From contig NZ_JANYME010000001.1 of the NCBI RefSeq assembly GCF_026616895.1, positions 1 to 64,000 of the forward strand: a stretch of DNA of 64,000 nucleotides, given 5' to 3'. The stretch is from Campylobacter sp. MG1 (GTDB lineage Bacteria > Campylobacterota > Campylobacteria > Campylobacterales > Campylobacteraceae). Under the pieces are notes generated by a model. The model was not told the origin of the DNA. It did no database searches and saw only the letters and a list, made by a program, of their open reading frames with translations. Positions 6,395 to 15,569 of the stretch are shown one piece after another. The stretch's first letter is position 1; each line of letters begins with the position of its first letter. The translations under genes and the position numbers were made by a program.

Positions 6395-8239
6395 ATGAAT
6401 GAAGAAAAATTCAATAGGCGAGATTTCATAAAATCAGCTACTATTGGTGTTGGTGCAGTAGCAGCTAGCACAAGCCCTGTATCAATTATGGCAAGTGAGC
6501 TTAAAAAAAGTGGTAAAAATACTTCACTACCAAGCGTAGATGTTTTAGTTATCGGTTCTGGTGGTGCTGGTCTTAGAGCTGCTGTTGCGGTTAGAAAAAA
6601 TCATCCAAATTTAAATGTTGTAGTAGTTAATAAAGGTATGCCATCACGAAATGCAACCTGTATGGCTGAAGGTGGGATTAATGGTGTGATTGATTTTGAA
6701 AATGGTGACTCAAACAAATTACACGCGTATGATACTGTTAAAGGTAGTGATTTTTTAGGCGATCAAGACGCAATTATTAAATTTGCACAAAAGGCTACCG
6801 AAGCAATTCACGAACTTGATTATGCAGGAATGCCTTTTAATAGACAACAAGATAAAACGGTTGCAAGGCGTTTTGCTGGTGGTGCAAAATATGAACGCTG
6901 TAATTATGCAGCCGATAAAACAGGCTCTATTATGATGCACACCTGTCTTGATGAAGCCATTACAAATGGTGTTAATTTCTTGCTTGACCATTACTTACTT
7001 GATATTGCGATTGATAATAATGAGTGTGAAGGTGTAGTTCTTTTAAATATGCAAACAGGAGATGTAGTGCCTGTATTAGCAAAATCAGTAGTTCTAGCAA
7101 CAGGTGGTTATACTCGTGTGTTCTATAACCGCACTTCAACCCCATTTAATGCTAGTGGAGATGGAATTGCTGCAGCACTTAGAGCTGGACTTGCGTTTAA
7201 AGACCCTGAAATGCTTCAATTTCACCCAACAGGAGTTAGAAATGGTGGTGCATTAATTACTGAAGCGGCAAGAGGTCTTGGTGGAAAATTAATTAATAAT
7301 AAAGGCGAACGCTTTATGAGTAAATACTCAAATCGTCTTGAGCTTGCTCCAAGAGATATTGTTTCTCGTTCAATTGAAAGTGAAATTCGTTTAGGCAATG
7401 GATTTGGAGAAGGAATGGGCTCTTATGTTCTTTTAGATGTTACACATTTAGGTGAAGAGCAAATTATGAATGAATTACCACAAATTCGTCATATTGGACT
7501 TTTATTTGAAGGTATAGATTTAGTAAAAGAACCAATTAAAATTCGTCCAACAGCACACTATTCAATGGGTGGTATAGAAATTGCAAAATTTGATGATATG
7601 AGTACTCATTTAGCAGGACTTTTTGCTGCAGGTGAGACAAGTTGTGCTTCAATTCACGGAGCAAATCGTCTAGGTGGAAATAGTTTAGCTGATGCGGCAG
7701 TTACAGGCAAACTTGCAGGTGAGGGTGCAGGTGAGTATGCAAATAAAAGACAAAATTATGGCTCTGGCAAACACGCTGAAGAATTAGCTCAAAAATGGAG
7801 AATTAAGCTAAAAGATATAACAAGTGGTAATTCAAAACCTAACGAGCTTTATGATTTAAGAGAAGAATTTGGACAATATAACTGGGATAATATGGGAATT
7901 TATAGAACAGGAGAAAAGCTTGAAAAACATATAAAAATCCTAGATGAGATTTGGGCTAAATATAATAATCTTAAAATTTCAAATCCAAATATGTTCTATA
8001 ACACCGCTTTAATTGAGTATTTAGAATTTGGAAATCTCATTCTTTTAGCAAGATGTGCTTGTCTTGGTGCATTAAATAGAAAAGAAAGCCGTGGGGCTCA
8101 TACTAGAGAAGATTATCCAACAAGAGATGATGAGAATTTCTTAAAACATAGCCTTGTTACTTTAAAAGATGACAAATTAAGCCTTAGTTATAAAGATGTA
8201 GTTATTACAGAATTTAAACCTGAAGAAAGGAAATACTAA
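6395..8239 (+). CDS. mfrA: Methylmenaquinol:fumarate reductase flavoprotein subunit
   Basis: 614 aa FAD subunit of the MfrABE complex (earlier annotated SdhA), which in Campylobacter reduces fumarate with methylmenaquinol electrons on the periplasmic side of the membrane. The twin-arginine signal NRRDFIK (residues 7-13) before a hydrophobic, Ala-rich stretch supports Tat export. FAD site GSGGAG at 54-59; FHPTG at 276-280 and TEAARG at 289-294, the substrate-binding and catalytic region; HYSMGG at 388-393; HGANRLGGNS at 421-430. Ribosome site AAAGGAG just upstream. The stop overlaps the mfrB start by one base (TAATG). Confidence 0.93.
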   Translation: MNEEKFNRRDFIKSATIGVGAVAASTSPVSIMASELKKSGKNTSLPSVDVLVIGSGGAGLRAAVAVRKNHPNLNVVVVNKGMPSRNATCMAEGGINGVIDFENGDSNKLHAYDTVKGSDFLGDQDAIIKFAQKATEAIHELDYAGMPFNRQQDKTVARRFAGGAKYERCNYAADKTGSIMMHTCLDEAITNGVNFLLDHYLLDIAIDNNECEGVVLLNMQTGDVVPVLAKSVVLATGGYTRVFYNRTSTPFNASGDGIAAALRAGLAFKDPEMLQFHPTGVRNGGALITEAARGLGGKLINNKGERFMSKYSNRLELAPRDIVSRSIESEIRLGNGFGEGMGSYVLLDVTHLGEEQIMNELPQIRHIGLLFEGIDLVKEPIKIRPTAHYSMGGIEIAKFDDMSTHLAGLFAAGETSCASIHGANRLGGNSLADAAVTGKLAGEGAGEYANKRQNYGSGKHAEELAQKWRIKLKDITSGNSKPNELYDLREEFGQYNWDNMGIYRTGEKLEKHIKILDEIWAKYNNLKISNPNMFYNTALIEYLEFGNLILLARCACLGALNRKESRGAHTREDYPTRDDENFLKHSLVTLKDDKLSLSYKDVVITEFKPEERKY

Positions 8240-9198
8240 TGAAAATTTTAATTGATCGCTTTAATGGAGTTGATAAATTTGTTCAAGCATATGATTTAAG
8301 TATAGATGAAGTAAAGGGAAAAACGCTTTTAGCCTTATTACAACATATAAAACGCACTCAAGATATTTCACTAAATTTTACTTCGGCTTGTCGTATGGCG
8401 ATTTGTGGTGCTTGTGGTGTGCGTGTGAATGGGCATTCATACCTTGCTTGTGATACTAAAATGGATGATTTATTAAAAGAATATGATAATCCTGAAAGCT
8501 TAAAAATCTCTCCTTTGGCAAATTTTAAAGTTCTTTCGGATTTAGTTGTAGATTGGGAGCCAAGTATTGAGAATTTAAGAAAAATAAAACCAACTATAAC
8601 ACCAAAAGAAGCATTTTCTGATAAAAAAGGTTGCGTGCAAACTCAAGCTGAAGTTGATGCTATTAAAAAACAATGGGATTGTATTTTATGTGGTTGTTGT
8701 GCTAGTGAATGTAATAAACTTGAAGCTGATTCAAGTGATTATATGGAACCATTTGTATTTACTCATGCATTTCGTGCTGCTTATGATTCACGCTCAAAAG
8801 ATGCTTTAAAACACTTAAAACCATCTATTGCAAATGGTCTTTGGATGTGCGTTCATTGTCAAGAGTGTGCCGACCGCTGTCCTAAAGGAATTAGTGCTGC
8901 TGATGATATAGCAATGCTAAGAGTAATGGCTATGAAAAAAGGTTTAAAAGATGGCACAGGACCAGCTCACGCAGAAGCATTCTTAAAAGACTTAGAAGAT
9001 ACAGGTAGATTAAATGAGATTTATTTAGCACTTCGCTCTGAAGGTGTTTTAGCAAATACTACAAAAATAGATATTGCATACAATCTAATGAAAGCAGGTA
9101 AGATGAATCCATTACATATTTTTGGTGATGAAGAAATTGAAGGTCATGAAGATTTAGTAAAAATGATTGAAGCAGCTAGAGCTGCTAATAAGGAGTAA
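8239..9198 (+). CDS. mfrB: Methylmenaquinol:fumarate reductase iron-sulfur subunit
   Basis: 319 aa. Carries electrons from the quinol to the MfrA flavin. The N-terminal plant-ferredoxin-type fold holds the [2Fe-2S] ligands C51, C56, C59 and C71 (SACRMAICGACG and YLAC); the C-terminal bacterial-ferredoxin-type part has CILCGCCASEC and CVHCQECADRCP for the further clusters. It is longer than classical SdhB/FrdB, as usual in the Mfr/SdhE-type group. No signal of its own: such subunits are thought to travel with the Tat-exported partner. Three bases separate it from mfrE. Confidence 0.93.
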   Translation: MKILIDRFNGVDKFVQAYDLSIDEVKGKTLLALLQHIKRTQDISLNFTSACRMAICGACGVRVNGHSYLACDTKMDDLLKEYDNPESLKISPLANFKVLSDLVVDWEPSIENLRKIKPTITPKEAFSDKKGCVQTQAEVDAIKKQWDCILCGCCASECNKLEADSSDYMEPFVFTHAFRAAYDSRSKDALKHLKPSIANGLWMCVHCQECADRCPKGISAADDIAMLRVMAMKKGLKDGTGPAHAEAFLKDLEDTGRLNEIYLALRSEGVLANTTKIDIAYNLMKAGKMNPLHIFGDEEIEGHEDLVKMIEAARAANKE

Positions 9199-9201
9199 GT
9201 T

Positions 9202-10062
9202 ATGCAACAAAAAGATTTCGCTTTTTTCCCTGGCTGTGTTTTAAGTCAAGCAGCTAAAGAATCAAAAATGTCATTAGAAGCAATAGCTCCAATACTAGGT
9301 ATAACTTTACATGAGATTAAGGGTTGGAGTTGCTGTGGTGCATCTCAAGCACAAGATGTAGACCCAATAGCAGCACTTGTAGCAAATGCTAGAAATATAG
9401 CATTAGCTGAGAATATGAATATGCCAATGCTAACAACCTGTAGCACTTGTATGCTAACTTTAACTCGTGCAAAAGCTGCTTTAGATAAAGGTGCAAAAGA
9501 CCGCATAAATGAATATTTAGCAAAAGGTAATATGAAATATCAAGGAAATAATGAAATAACAAGCCTTTTATGGATTTTGTATGAGAATTTAGATACCTTA
9601 AAATCAAAAGTTGTTAAGCCACTTTCTAATCTAAAAGTAGCTTTATTTTATGGTTGTCATAGTATTCGCCCTGAAAAATCATATAACGCAAAAGAAAGTT
9701 CAACTAATCCAAAAAGCTTTGAAGCTGTAGTTAGTGCGCTTGGTGCGACAATAGTTCCATTTGAAAAACGCTTAGATTGCTGTGGTTTTCACGCTAGTTA
9801 TCCAGCAGTAAAATCGGTGCAAAAAATGTCATCTCAAATTGTTGGTAATGCTGATAAAAATGGTGCTGATTGCGTTGTTACACCTTGTCCGCTTTGTCAA
9901 ATGCAGCTTGATATTTACCAAGAACGCTATCAAGATGCAATGGGTTCTGAAATTAGAAAGCCAATAATTCATCTTTCTCAATTAGTAGGATTAGCACTTG
10001 GTCTTAGCAACGAACAATTAGGACTTGATTTAAATATAATTGATGCTACAAAATTAGCATAA
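9202..10062 (+). CDS. mfrE: Methylmenaquinol:fumarate reductase CCG-domain subunit
   Basis: 286 aa. The subunit that links the complex to the membrane and quinone pool in this non-classical type of succinate/fumarate reductase. It has two cysteine-rich CCG domains: SWCCGAS is read here as GWSCCGASQAQDVD near residue 41, with CSTCMLTL, then RLDCCGFHASYP near residue 195 with CPLCQMQLD. These bind an iron-sulfur centre in related heterodisulfide-reductase-like proteins. No membrane-spanning helix is obvious, so it is likely peripheral. Last gene of the operon, ending just before a strong hairpin. Confidence 0.9.
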   Translation: MQQKDFAFFPGCVLSQAAKESKMSLEAIAPILGITLHEIKGWSCCGASQAQDVDPIAALVANARNIALAENMNMPMLTTCSTCMLTLTRAKAALDKGAKDRINEYLAKGNMKYQGNNEITSLLWILYENLDTLKSKVVKPLSNLKVALFYGCHSIRPEKSYNAKESSTNPKSFEAVVSALGATIVPFEKRLDCCGFHASYPAVKSVQKMSSQIVGNADKNGADCVVTPCPLCQMQLDIYQERYQDAMGSEIRKPIIHLSQLVGLALGLSNEQLGLDLNIIDATKLA

Positions 10063-10064
10063 TT

Positions 10065-10083
10065 TTAGGGGCTAAGCCCCTAA
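10065..10083. terminator. Bidirectional terminator between mfrE and lysR gene
   Basis: TTAGGGGC, loop TAA, GCCCCTAA: a perfect 8-bp stem, unusually GC-rich for this DNA, followed on the plus strand by TTCTTTT. Its centre forms the stop codon of the convergent LysR gene, so it serves both transcripts. Confidence 0.85.
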
Positions 10084-10971
10084 TTCTTTTGCCATTTTTA
10101 TAAACTCAAGCTCTAAATGTGAGAGTTTTTTATCTTTTTTATAAGCTATAACTAATGTTTTAATTAAATTATTATCCTTTATATTAAATAATTTTATTTT
10201 ATCTTTTTTATCATCTTTTATTAATTCGCTAATAGTAAAAGTAGCACCAACACCACTTGCTACTATTGAATTTGCAATATCAAAAGTCTCAGTTTCGCAT
10301 AAAATTTTAGGAATAAATTCATTGTTTTTAAACATTAAATCAATATCTAATCTACTTCTTTGAGAAGATTTTGGCAGAATAAATTTCTCATTTTTTAGTT
10401 CTTTGATTGATATTTCTGGCAATTCTTTATTTTTATATTTTAAAGATAATTCGTGTAAAGATGGCAGTGCTAGAAAAACATTGCTGCTTTTTATTATTTC
10501 ATATTTTAAATATTTTATATCAAGCGGTAACACTAGCATTCCAAGGTCAATTTCATCATCATAAATCATTTGTTTGATTTTAAGCGTTGAAAAGATTTGA
10601 GAAATTTTAATACTAGCGTCGCTAAAACGCTTGCAAAATTGTGGTAAGAGATTTGGAATCATATTATAGCCATTTTGAGAAAAGGCAATGCGAATTTTAC
10701 CTGTTTTAGCATTGTTTAGTGCTGAAATTTCAGTATCAAGCTCTGCTATCATATCTTTTATTAGATTTGCTTTTTTTAAATATATTTCTCCTGCTTCGGT
10801 TAAAGATATTGGATTTGTGTTTCTATTAAAAAGCGTGGTTTTTAGCTCATTTTCTAATGCAAAAATACTTTGAGATAATGATGGTTGTGGTATTTTAAGC
10901 TCATTTGCAGCCTTTGTAAAGCTTTGCAATTTTGCTACTTTTAAAAATAGTTGCATATGTCTAAAATTCAT
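10072..10971 (-). CDS. LysR-family transcriptional regulator
   Basis: 299 aa, normal for the family. N-terminal winged helix-turn-helix (about residues 2-60: FRHMQLFLKVAKLQSFTKAA then PQPSLSQSIFALE), linker helix, and a periplasmic-binding-protein-like effector domain from about residue 90 (GKIRIAFSQNGYNMI). The end is only 10 bases from the convergent mfrE gene. LysR regulators often act on a divergent neighbour; here that would be the TPR-type gene at 11223, 250 bases away, but the spacing is wide and the target may be elsewhere. The effector cannot be deduced. Confidence 0.88.
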   Translation of the reverse strand: MNFRHMQLFLKVAKLQSFTKAANELKIPQPSLSQSIFALENELKTTLFNRNTNPISLTEAGEIYLKKANLIKDMIAELDTEISALNNAKTGKIRIAFSQNGYNMIPNLLPQFCKRFSDASIKISQIFSTLKIKQMIYDDEIDLGMLVLPLDIKYLKYEIIKSSNVFLALPSLHELSLKYKNKELPEISIKELKNEKFILPKSSQRSRLDIDLMFKNNEFIPKILCETETFDIANSIVASGVGATFTISELIKDDKKDKIKLFNIKDNNLIKTLVIAYKKDKKLSHLELEFIKMAKELGA

Positions 10972-11117
10972 CTTTTATCCTAATTTAAATTCTTTATTTT
11001 TAATATAAATATTTTATATGTTATTTGGTAATAAAATAAAAAATAGCTTTATAAAATTTTTTACTTTTAAAATTTAAATCAGTTTATAGTGTAATAAATG
11101 AAGTTAAATTATCGAAT

Positions 11118-11198
11118 AAAGATGGATGTTATTATATTAAGCAAGGGTGTGTTGCATTGCCAGAGCAAGATACACTTAAAATTTCATACAATAAATAA
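11118..11198 (+). pseudogene. C-terminal gene fragment, left flank of accessory cluster
   Basis: Reading KDGCYYIKQG then VALPEQ and LKISYNK to TAA at 11196, with no start. The same peptide pattern (KDG, YIKQG-VA, LKISYK) is found at 15847-15939. It is the end of a lost gene, repeated at both sides of the 11.2-15.8 kb cluster. The surrounding gap 10972-11222 shows nothing else beyond a GGAGGG ribosome site for the next gene. Confidence 0.45.
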
Positions 11199-11222
11199 AA
11201 AATTATAAAGGAGGGAAAATCT

Positions 11223-12977
11223 ATGAATGAAGAAATATCTACTAAAAATTTTAATTCTTTAACAGAAGCTAAGAAAAATGATGTAATTAATGAGCTTTAC
11301 AAGCTAAGTAAGTATGAAAAAATTATTGAATTATTAACTTCTACTAAGTTAGAAAACCTAAGTGATAGTTTATTAAGTATGCTTGGGGGTGCATATAATA
11401 ATTTAAATTTATTTTATGAGGCTATGAGGGTACTAGAATTAATCACAGAAGATAAAAGAGATGCAAAGTGGTATTATAGATATGGCTATTCTTATGCTTA
11501 TAAAAATTTTCCAAATGATAGCGATGAAATTATAAAAGCCTTTCAAATGCTTGATAAAGCTTGTGAGTTAAGCCCTGATGATGAAATAAAAAACTGGTGT
11601 ATAGAAATTATATTAGAAATGCATTTACAAAATCAATTAGAAAATTTAAAAGAAAATGTCCCAAATTTATACAAGCATTACATAAATTCTAATCATGATA
11701 ATATAATTGATACGATGGGAGATAATTATGAATATTCGTCTATTATATCAGCACTCTTAATTGAAAATTATAAATTACAAGATGAGGATTTTGCAAGGTT
11801 AGATAAGATAGAAGGACTTAAACTTAAATATAAACATTTATCTAGTGATAATGATGGAGAGATGATTGTTTCATATGATGGAGTAGATTTTGTAATTAAA
11901 TTTTTTAGTAAGCATTTTTTGCCAAAATCTTTACCAAACATACAAGCACAATACTTTAGCGAAGAAGAATACGAACAAATTTCTAATGCAAAATTTTCTT
12001 TTGATTTTATAATGAATTTTATAGGAAATCCACAAAAAGCATATCATTTACAACTTAAAATTATTGCTGCATTAATTCCTAAAATGGTTGCACTATATGA
12101 TATAAGTGCTTATACACTATTAAATCGTAAGTGGGTAGAACTAGCCACTAACTCAAATATAGTTCCTTCAACCAACAACTTATATACAATTCATGCAGTT
12201 ACTAATAATGATAAAGTATGGCTACATACACACGGGCTTAATAGATGTAATATACATGAAGTTGAAATATTAAATTTAAATAAAGAAGATTTTAACACTC
12301 ATTACACATTACTTACAAGCTATGCTGATATATTGCTAAATGAATATAACAATTCTTTAGAATCACAAGATAATAAAAATATGCTAACAGAAGTTGATAT
12401 GTTTAATATCGGTATTTTTGAAGATGAAAAGCCAATCATTGCAACCTCTATACCATTTAAAGATGTAAAACATTATCCAAAAGAAGCTCTAGGTCAAATT
12501 GCCGATAGAGAAGGGCATGATATGCATACGAACATACTTTTTTTATATGAAAACGAAAATGATGTAAAGAAAAATCGCTTAAGAAAAATTGATGAATTTG
12601 CAAAAAAACTTAATAATAATCCTATATTTTATATAAGTGATAAAGAAACAAAAAGAATGAGCTATTTAGCAAAGGAAAGATTTTCGTATGTTGAAAAAAT
12701 TTTTAAAGCTAATAACAATATTAATGTGCTTATAAAACTTGGTCTAGCAACGATTGATGATGAAGGCAATATTGATAAAGAAAATCTTGAGCATATTTGG
12801 TTTGAATTGCTTTTCTTTGAAGATGAAGGATTTAGAGCAAGACTTACTCAAGAACCATACTATATTCCTAATATCCACGCAGGAGATGAGGGAAAATATT
12901 TTATAAGCGATATTACTGATTGGATAATTTATATAGATGAAAAAACAATAACTCCTGATACGGTGTATTTGCTTTAA
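11223..12977 (+). CDS. TPR-containing protein, DUF4026/DUF2314-like
   Basis: 584 aa, soluble. Residues about 15-130 form helical hairpins of TPR type (AYNNLNLFYEAMRVLELI, AKWYYRYGYSYAYKNFPN). The middle and C-terminus read like the DUF4026 group: alternating strands, WLHTHGLNRCNIHEVEILN near residue 335, and at the end EHIWFELLFFEDEGFRARL then YIPNIHAGDEGKYFISDITDW, similar to DUF2314-type domains. The family has no known activity; relatives often sit in immunity-gene clusters with SUKH-, Imm- or DUF4241-type genes, and here it heads such a cluster. Strong ribosome site AAGGAGGG. Family call from memory. Confidence 0.65.
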   Translation: MNEEISTKNFNSLTEAKKNDVINELYKLSKYEKIIELLTSTKLENLSDSLLSMLGGAYNNLNLFYEAMRVLELITEDKRDAKWYYRYGYSYAYKNFPNDSDEIIKAFQMLDKACELSPDDEIKNWCIEIILEMHLQNQLENLKENVPNLYKHYINSNHDNIIDTMGDNYEYSSIISALLIENYKLQDEDFARLDKIEGLKLKYKHLSSDNDGEMIVSYDGVDFVIKFFSKHFLPKSLPNIQAQYFSEEEYEQISNAKFSFDFIMNFIGNPQKAYHLQLKIIAALIPKMVALYDISAYTLLNRKWVELATNSNIVPSTNNLYTIHAVTNNDKVWLHTHGLNRCNIHEVEILNLNKEDFNTHYTLLTSYADILLNEYNNSLESQDNKNMLTEVDMFNIGIFEDEKPIIATSIPFKDVKHYPKEALGQIADREGHDMHTNILFLYENENDVKKNRLRKIDEFAKKLNNNPIFYISDKETKRMSYLAKERFSYVEKIFKANNNINVLIKLGLATIDDEGNIDKENLEHIWFELLFFEDEGFRARLTQEPYYIPNIHAGDEGKYFISDITDWIIYIDEKTITPDTVYLL

Positions 12978-13048
12978 GTAAAGGCTTGATGAGTAAATTT
13001 GATATAAAATAGGTATTTTGGCGATTAAAAATTATCATTTAAACTGTT

Positions 13049-13088
13049 AGAATAAAGATTAGAAAATGAAAAATCGGCACAATAATTA
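13049..13088 (+). repeat. Relic of the 3' end of the ClbS-like gene
   Basis: Sequence from AATAAAGATTAGAAAATG to TCGGCACAATAATTA closely follows 13614-13656, the 3' end of the ClbS-like gene (coding TKIRKWKKSAL and its stop). A similar leader, AAAATAA-GAG-TTTG-AAATATGAAA, then follows both copies. An earlier tandem copy of the ClbS-like gene has been deleted, leaving its last codons. Confidence 0.55.
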
Positions 13089-13133
13089 TAAATTTTGGTA
13101 TTAAATTTAATTAAAATAAGGAGATTTGCAAAT

Positions 13134-13652
13134 ATGAAAAAATATGCAAGTAAAGAAGAGTTAAAAAACGAAATTAATAATACCTTTAAAAAATATATCT
13201 TAGAATTTGATAATATACCTGAAATTTTAAAAGATAAAATTATTGATGGAGTTGATAGAAGTCCTGCTCAAAATCTAGCCTATCAACTTGGCTGGACGAG
13301 TTTGATTTTGAAATGGGAAAATGATGAAAAAATGGGACTTGTAGTAAAAACACCACATGATAAATTTAAATGGAACCAATTAGATAAGCTATATAAGTGG
13401 TTTGATGATACATATGCGGTTTTATCATTGCAAGAATTAAAGATTAGGCTAAATAAAAATATTGATTTAATTAATGTAATGATTGATTCTTTAAGCGATG
13501 AAGAATTATTTAATCCTCATATGAGAAAATGGGCTGATGAAGCTACCAAAACAGCGGTATGGGAAGTATATAAATTCATACACATAAATACTATTGCACC
13601 ATTTAAAACTTTTAGAACAAAGATTAGAAAATGGAAAAAATCGGCGCTATAA
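13134..13652 (+). CDS. ClbS/DfsB-family four-helix-bundle protein
   Basis: 172 aa from the ATG at 13134, chosen because AAGGAG lies 10 bases before it and the family begins with the following MKKYASKEELKNEI; the frame is open further upstream without a ribosome site. The motif SPAQNLAYQLGWTSLILKWE (residues about 43-62) and the late helix WADEATKTAVWEVYKFIHIN are typical of the ClbS/DfsB (DUF1706) group, whose best-known member protects colibactin producers from their own toxin. There is no colibactin pathway here; most members are of unknown role. Relics before and after indicate past tandem copies. Confidence 0.75.
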   Translation: MKKYASKEELKNEINNTFKKYILEFDNIPEILKDKIIDGVDRSPAQNLAYQLGWTSLILKWENDEKMGLVVKTPHDKFKWNQLDKLYKWFDDTYAVLSLQELKIRLNKNIDLINVMIDSLSDEELFNPHMRKWADEATKTAVWEVYKFIHINTIAPFKTFRTKIRKWKKSAL

Positions 13653-13679
13653 TTAATTAAAATAAAGAGGTTTGTAAAT

Positions 13680-14366
13680 ATGAAAATTACAAAACATTAG
13701 CTACAAAAATACAAAAAAGTAAAACACCTATTAATCTCGCCTATAAATTACTATAAACTTTTTGAAAAGTGATATAAACGGAAAAAATCTTTTTATACTA
13801 AATATGGGAAAAATAAATTTTATAGAAAATAAAATTTTAGCACAAGATTTGTTAGTACTTTTAAGCAAAGACAAAAAGCCTTATATTGTAGATATGATAT
13901 AAATACACTTGTTATAGAACTTGAAAAAGATAATTGTTGCTACAAGAATGAAATTTAATGAAAATATACTCATAATTTATCATAAAACATTAATGAGCGA
14001 TGAGAATTTAGATAATGTAGATAGCAATAGCATTTTTGGATTTATGGTTGATACTAGACTAGCTACTATTATTTATACTAAAACAAGAGATGCTTATTGT
14101 GATTTTGTTGATGACTGGCATAGTCAAAATGATGGCAAAAATATTTATGATGATTTTTTTTGCAAAAGAATTTAAAAAGAGCTATTTACAAAATCCAAAA
14201 TTTCAAAGAGAAAGTGGCGATTGGATAAAATTTAAAATACCAAATACAAAATATTGTATGTTTAGTTCAATAAAGTTTTAAAGTTGGAATATATAAAGTA
14301 TATTTTGGTTATGATGAAAATGAAAATTTATGTGATGTTGTAATAGAATATATTTTTTATAGTTAG
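13680..14366 (+). pseudogene. Broken DUF4241-family gene
   Basis: Pieces of one protein lie in order in different frames. From the ATG at 13680 a shift gives NYKTLATKIQKSKTPINLAY, then an in-frame stop; MGKINFIENKILAQDLLVLL follows in the same frame to about 13900; FGFMVDTRLATIIYTKT and FVDDWHSQNDGKNIYDDFF are in a second frame; FAKEFKKSYLQNPKFQRESG and WIKFKIPNTKYCMFSS return to the first; and VYFGYDENENLCDVVIEYIF closes in the third. The FMVDT, KNPKFQ-x-GDW and VYFGYDE motifs are those of DUF4241, a family common in immunity-gene clusters. At least three shifts and two stops: clearly dead. Confidence 0.75.
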
Positions 14367-14387
14367 AGAAGTATAAAGGAGATAAAA

Positions 14388-15038
14388 ATAGCACGATTAG
14401 AAATATTATATGAAGATATTTTGAAATTTGATATTATATTGATGAATACAATTTTAAAAATGCATGAAAAAAATAATAAAGCTTGGAAAATATTTAATCA
14501 ATTTTATAAAGACCCTGATAGTTATCCGATTAACAAAGAAGGATTTAAAACAAAAGATGGTATTAAATGCACTGTAGATGCTCTTATTTCAATTAATCGT
14601 ATCTATGAATATGAAGGATTTAATGAAAAATTTATTGATACATTTTATAAATATAGGAAAATCCCAATTATATTTTTTCCTTGCGAAAAGGACGGTATAA
14701 ATACTAGTAGATATAATAAATTTGGAGATAGAATAGATTATACTTTATTTGATTTAAAAAGATATTGTGATGGTAAAGAATGTAAACTTAAATCATCATA
14801 CGAATTGCCAAAGACACAAAAATGGCTTAAATCATTTAATTATAATTTTGAAGATATTATAAAATGGATGAAAATAGATACAATATTTGTTGATAACAAT
14901 AATAATATTTTTGATTTAGATAAAAATGATAAAACAATTATTAGTAATTATTGTGAGCGATATAACAAAAAGTGGGGGCGTCATTATTATGAAAATTTGA
15001 AAGCAAAAATTGATGAATTTATAAAAACAAAACAATAA
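14388..15038 (+). CDS. Hypothetical protein, apparent ATA start
   Basis: AAAGGAG at 14375-14381 is six bases from ATA at 14388, which opens IARLEILYEDILKFDIILMN; no ATG fits that ribosome site, so the original ATG has probably become ATA. If ATA is not used, TTG at 14421 or ATG at 14445 would shorten the protein to 205 or 197 aa and have no good ribosome site. The protein (216 aa from 14388) is soluble and rich in Lys, Asn and Asp, with KDPDSYPINKEGF and a GDRIDYTLFDLKRYCDGKEC segment. No family recognised. It directly follows the broken DUF4241 gene. Confidence 0.55.
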   Translation: MARLEILYEDILKFDIILMNTILKMHEKNNKAWKIFNQFYKDPDSYPINKEGFKTKDGIKCTVDALISINRIYEYEGFNEKFIDTFYKYRKIPIIFFPCEKDGINTSRYNKFGDRIDYTLFDLKRYCDGKECKLKSSYELPKTQKWLKSFNYNFEDIIKWMKIDTIFVDNNNNIFDLDKNDKTIISNYCERYNKKWGRHYYENLKAKIDEFIKTKQ

Positions 15039-15329
15039 AAAAATGATTTTATAATGGCTGTGTGAAAAATAAAAAATTAAACTAAAATAACTTTATGTTT
15101 AAAAAGAAGTTTAGGAAATTATACGGTTAGTCATTAATAATATTTATCATATATTTTGTTAATTTTTATTATGCAATAAAAAGCGAGCGAGATGAAATTT
15201 AACTATATTGCTTTTTTTTAAATACACTAATAAAAAATTAAAAAAATATAGCTAATATTTAAGTATGATATTTAGCAAAAATACATTATTTTTTAATTAA
15301 ATTGATTAAGGTTTAAAAAATAAGGCTAA

Positions 15330-15569
15330 ATGGAAATATTATTTGAATTTTTAAAAATACATTATCAGTTTGTATTAATTGGCGTAGGGCTAATAATTTT
15401 TATAAGCGCTTTGTGTAATTGGAAATGGATAATAAATCCAAATATAGGAGATAAAATAAGATATGCTTTCATATTTGCAATGTGGGGTGAGAAAGGATAT
15501 CGAGTATTAATAGGATTTTTAGGGATTGTTTTAATTATTTGTGGTATTATTTTACTTAATTTGGGTTAA
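15330..15569 (+). CDS. Small two-helix membrane protein, Imm17-like
   Basis: 79 aa with two membrane helices (about residues 14-32 and 57-77) joined by a short polar loop holding NWKWIINPNIGDK and WGEKGYRVLIGFLGI. That layout, with an NW-x-W motif after helix 1 and G-x-KGYR before helix 2, is what I recall for the Imm17 family of polymorphic-toxin immunity proteins. No toxin gene is visible next to it. AAGG-like ribosome signal is weak (AATAAGGCTAA). The gap before it, 15039-15329, shows no gene. Confidence 0.5.
   Translation: MEILFEFLKIHYQFVLIGVGLIIFISALCNWKWIINPNIGDKIRYAFIFAMWGEKGYRVLIGFLGIVLIICGIILLNLG

Noticed and set aside
13095-13133. Upstream start for the ClbS-like protein
   Set aside because: No ribosome site there, while AAGGAG precedes the ATG at 13134 and the family begins there.
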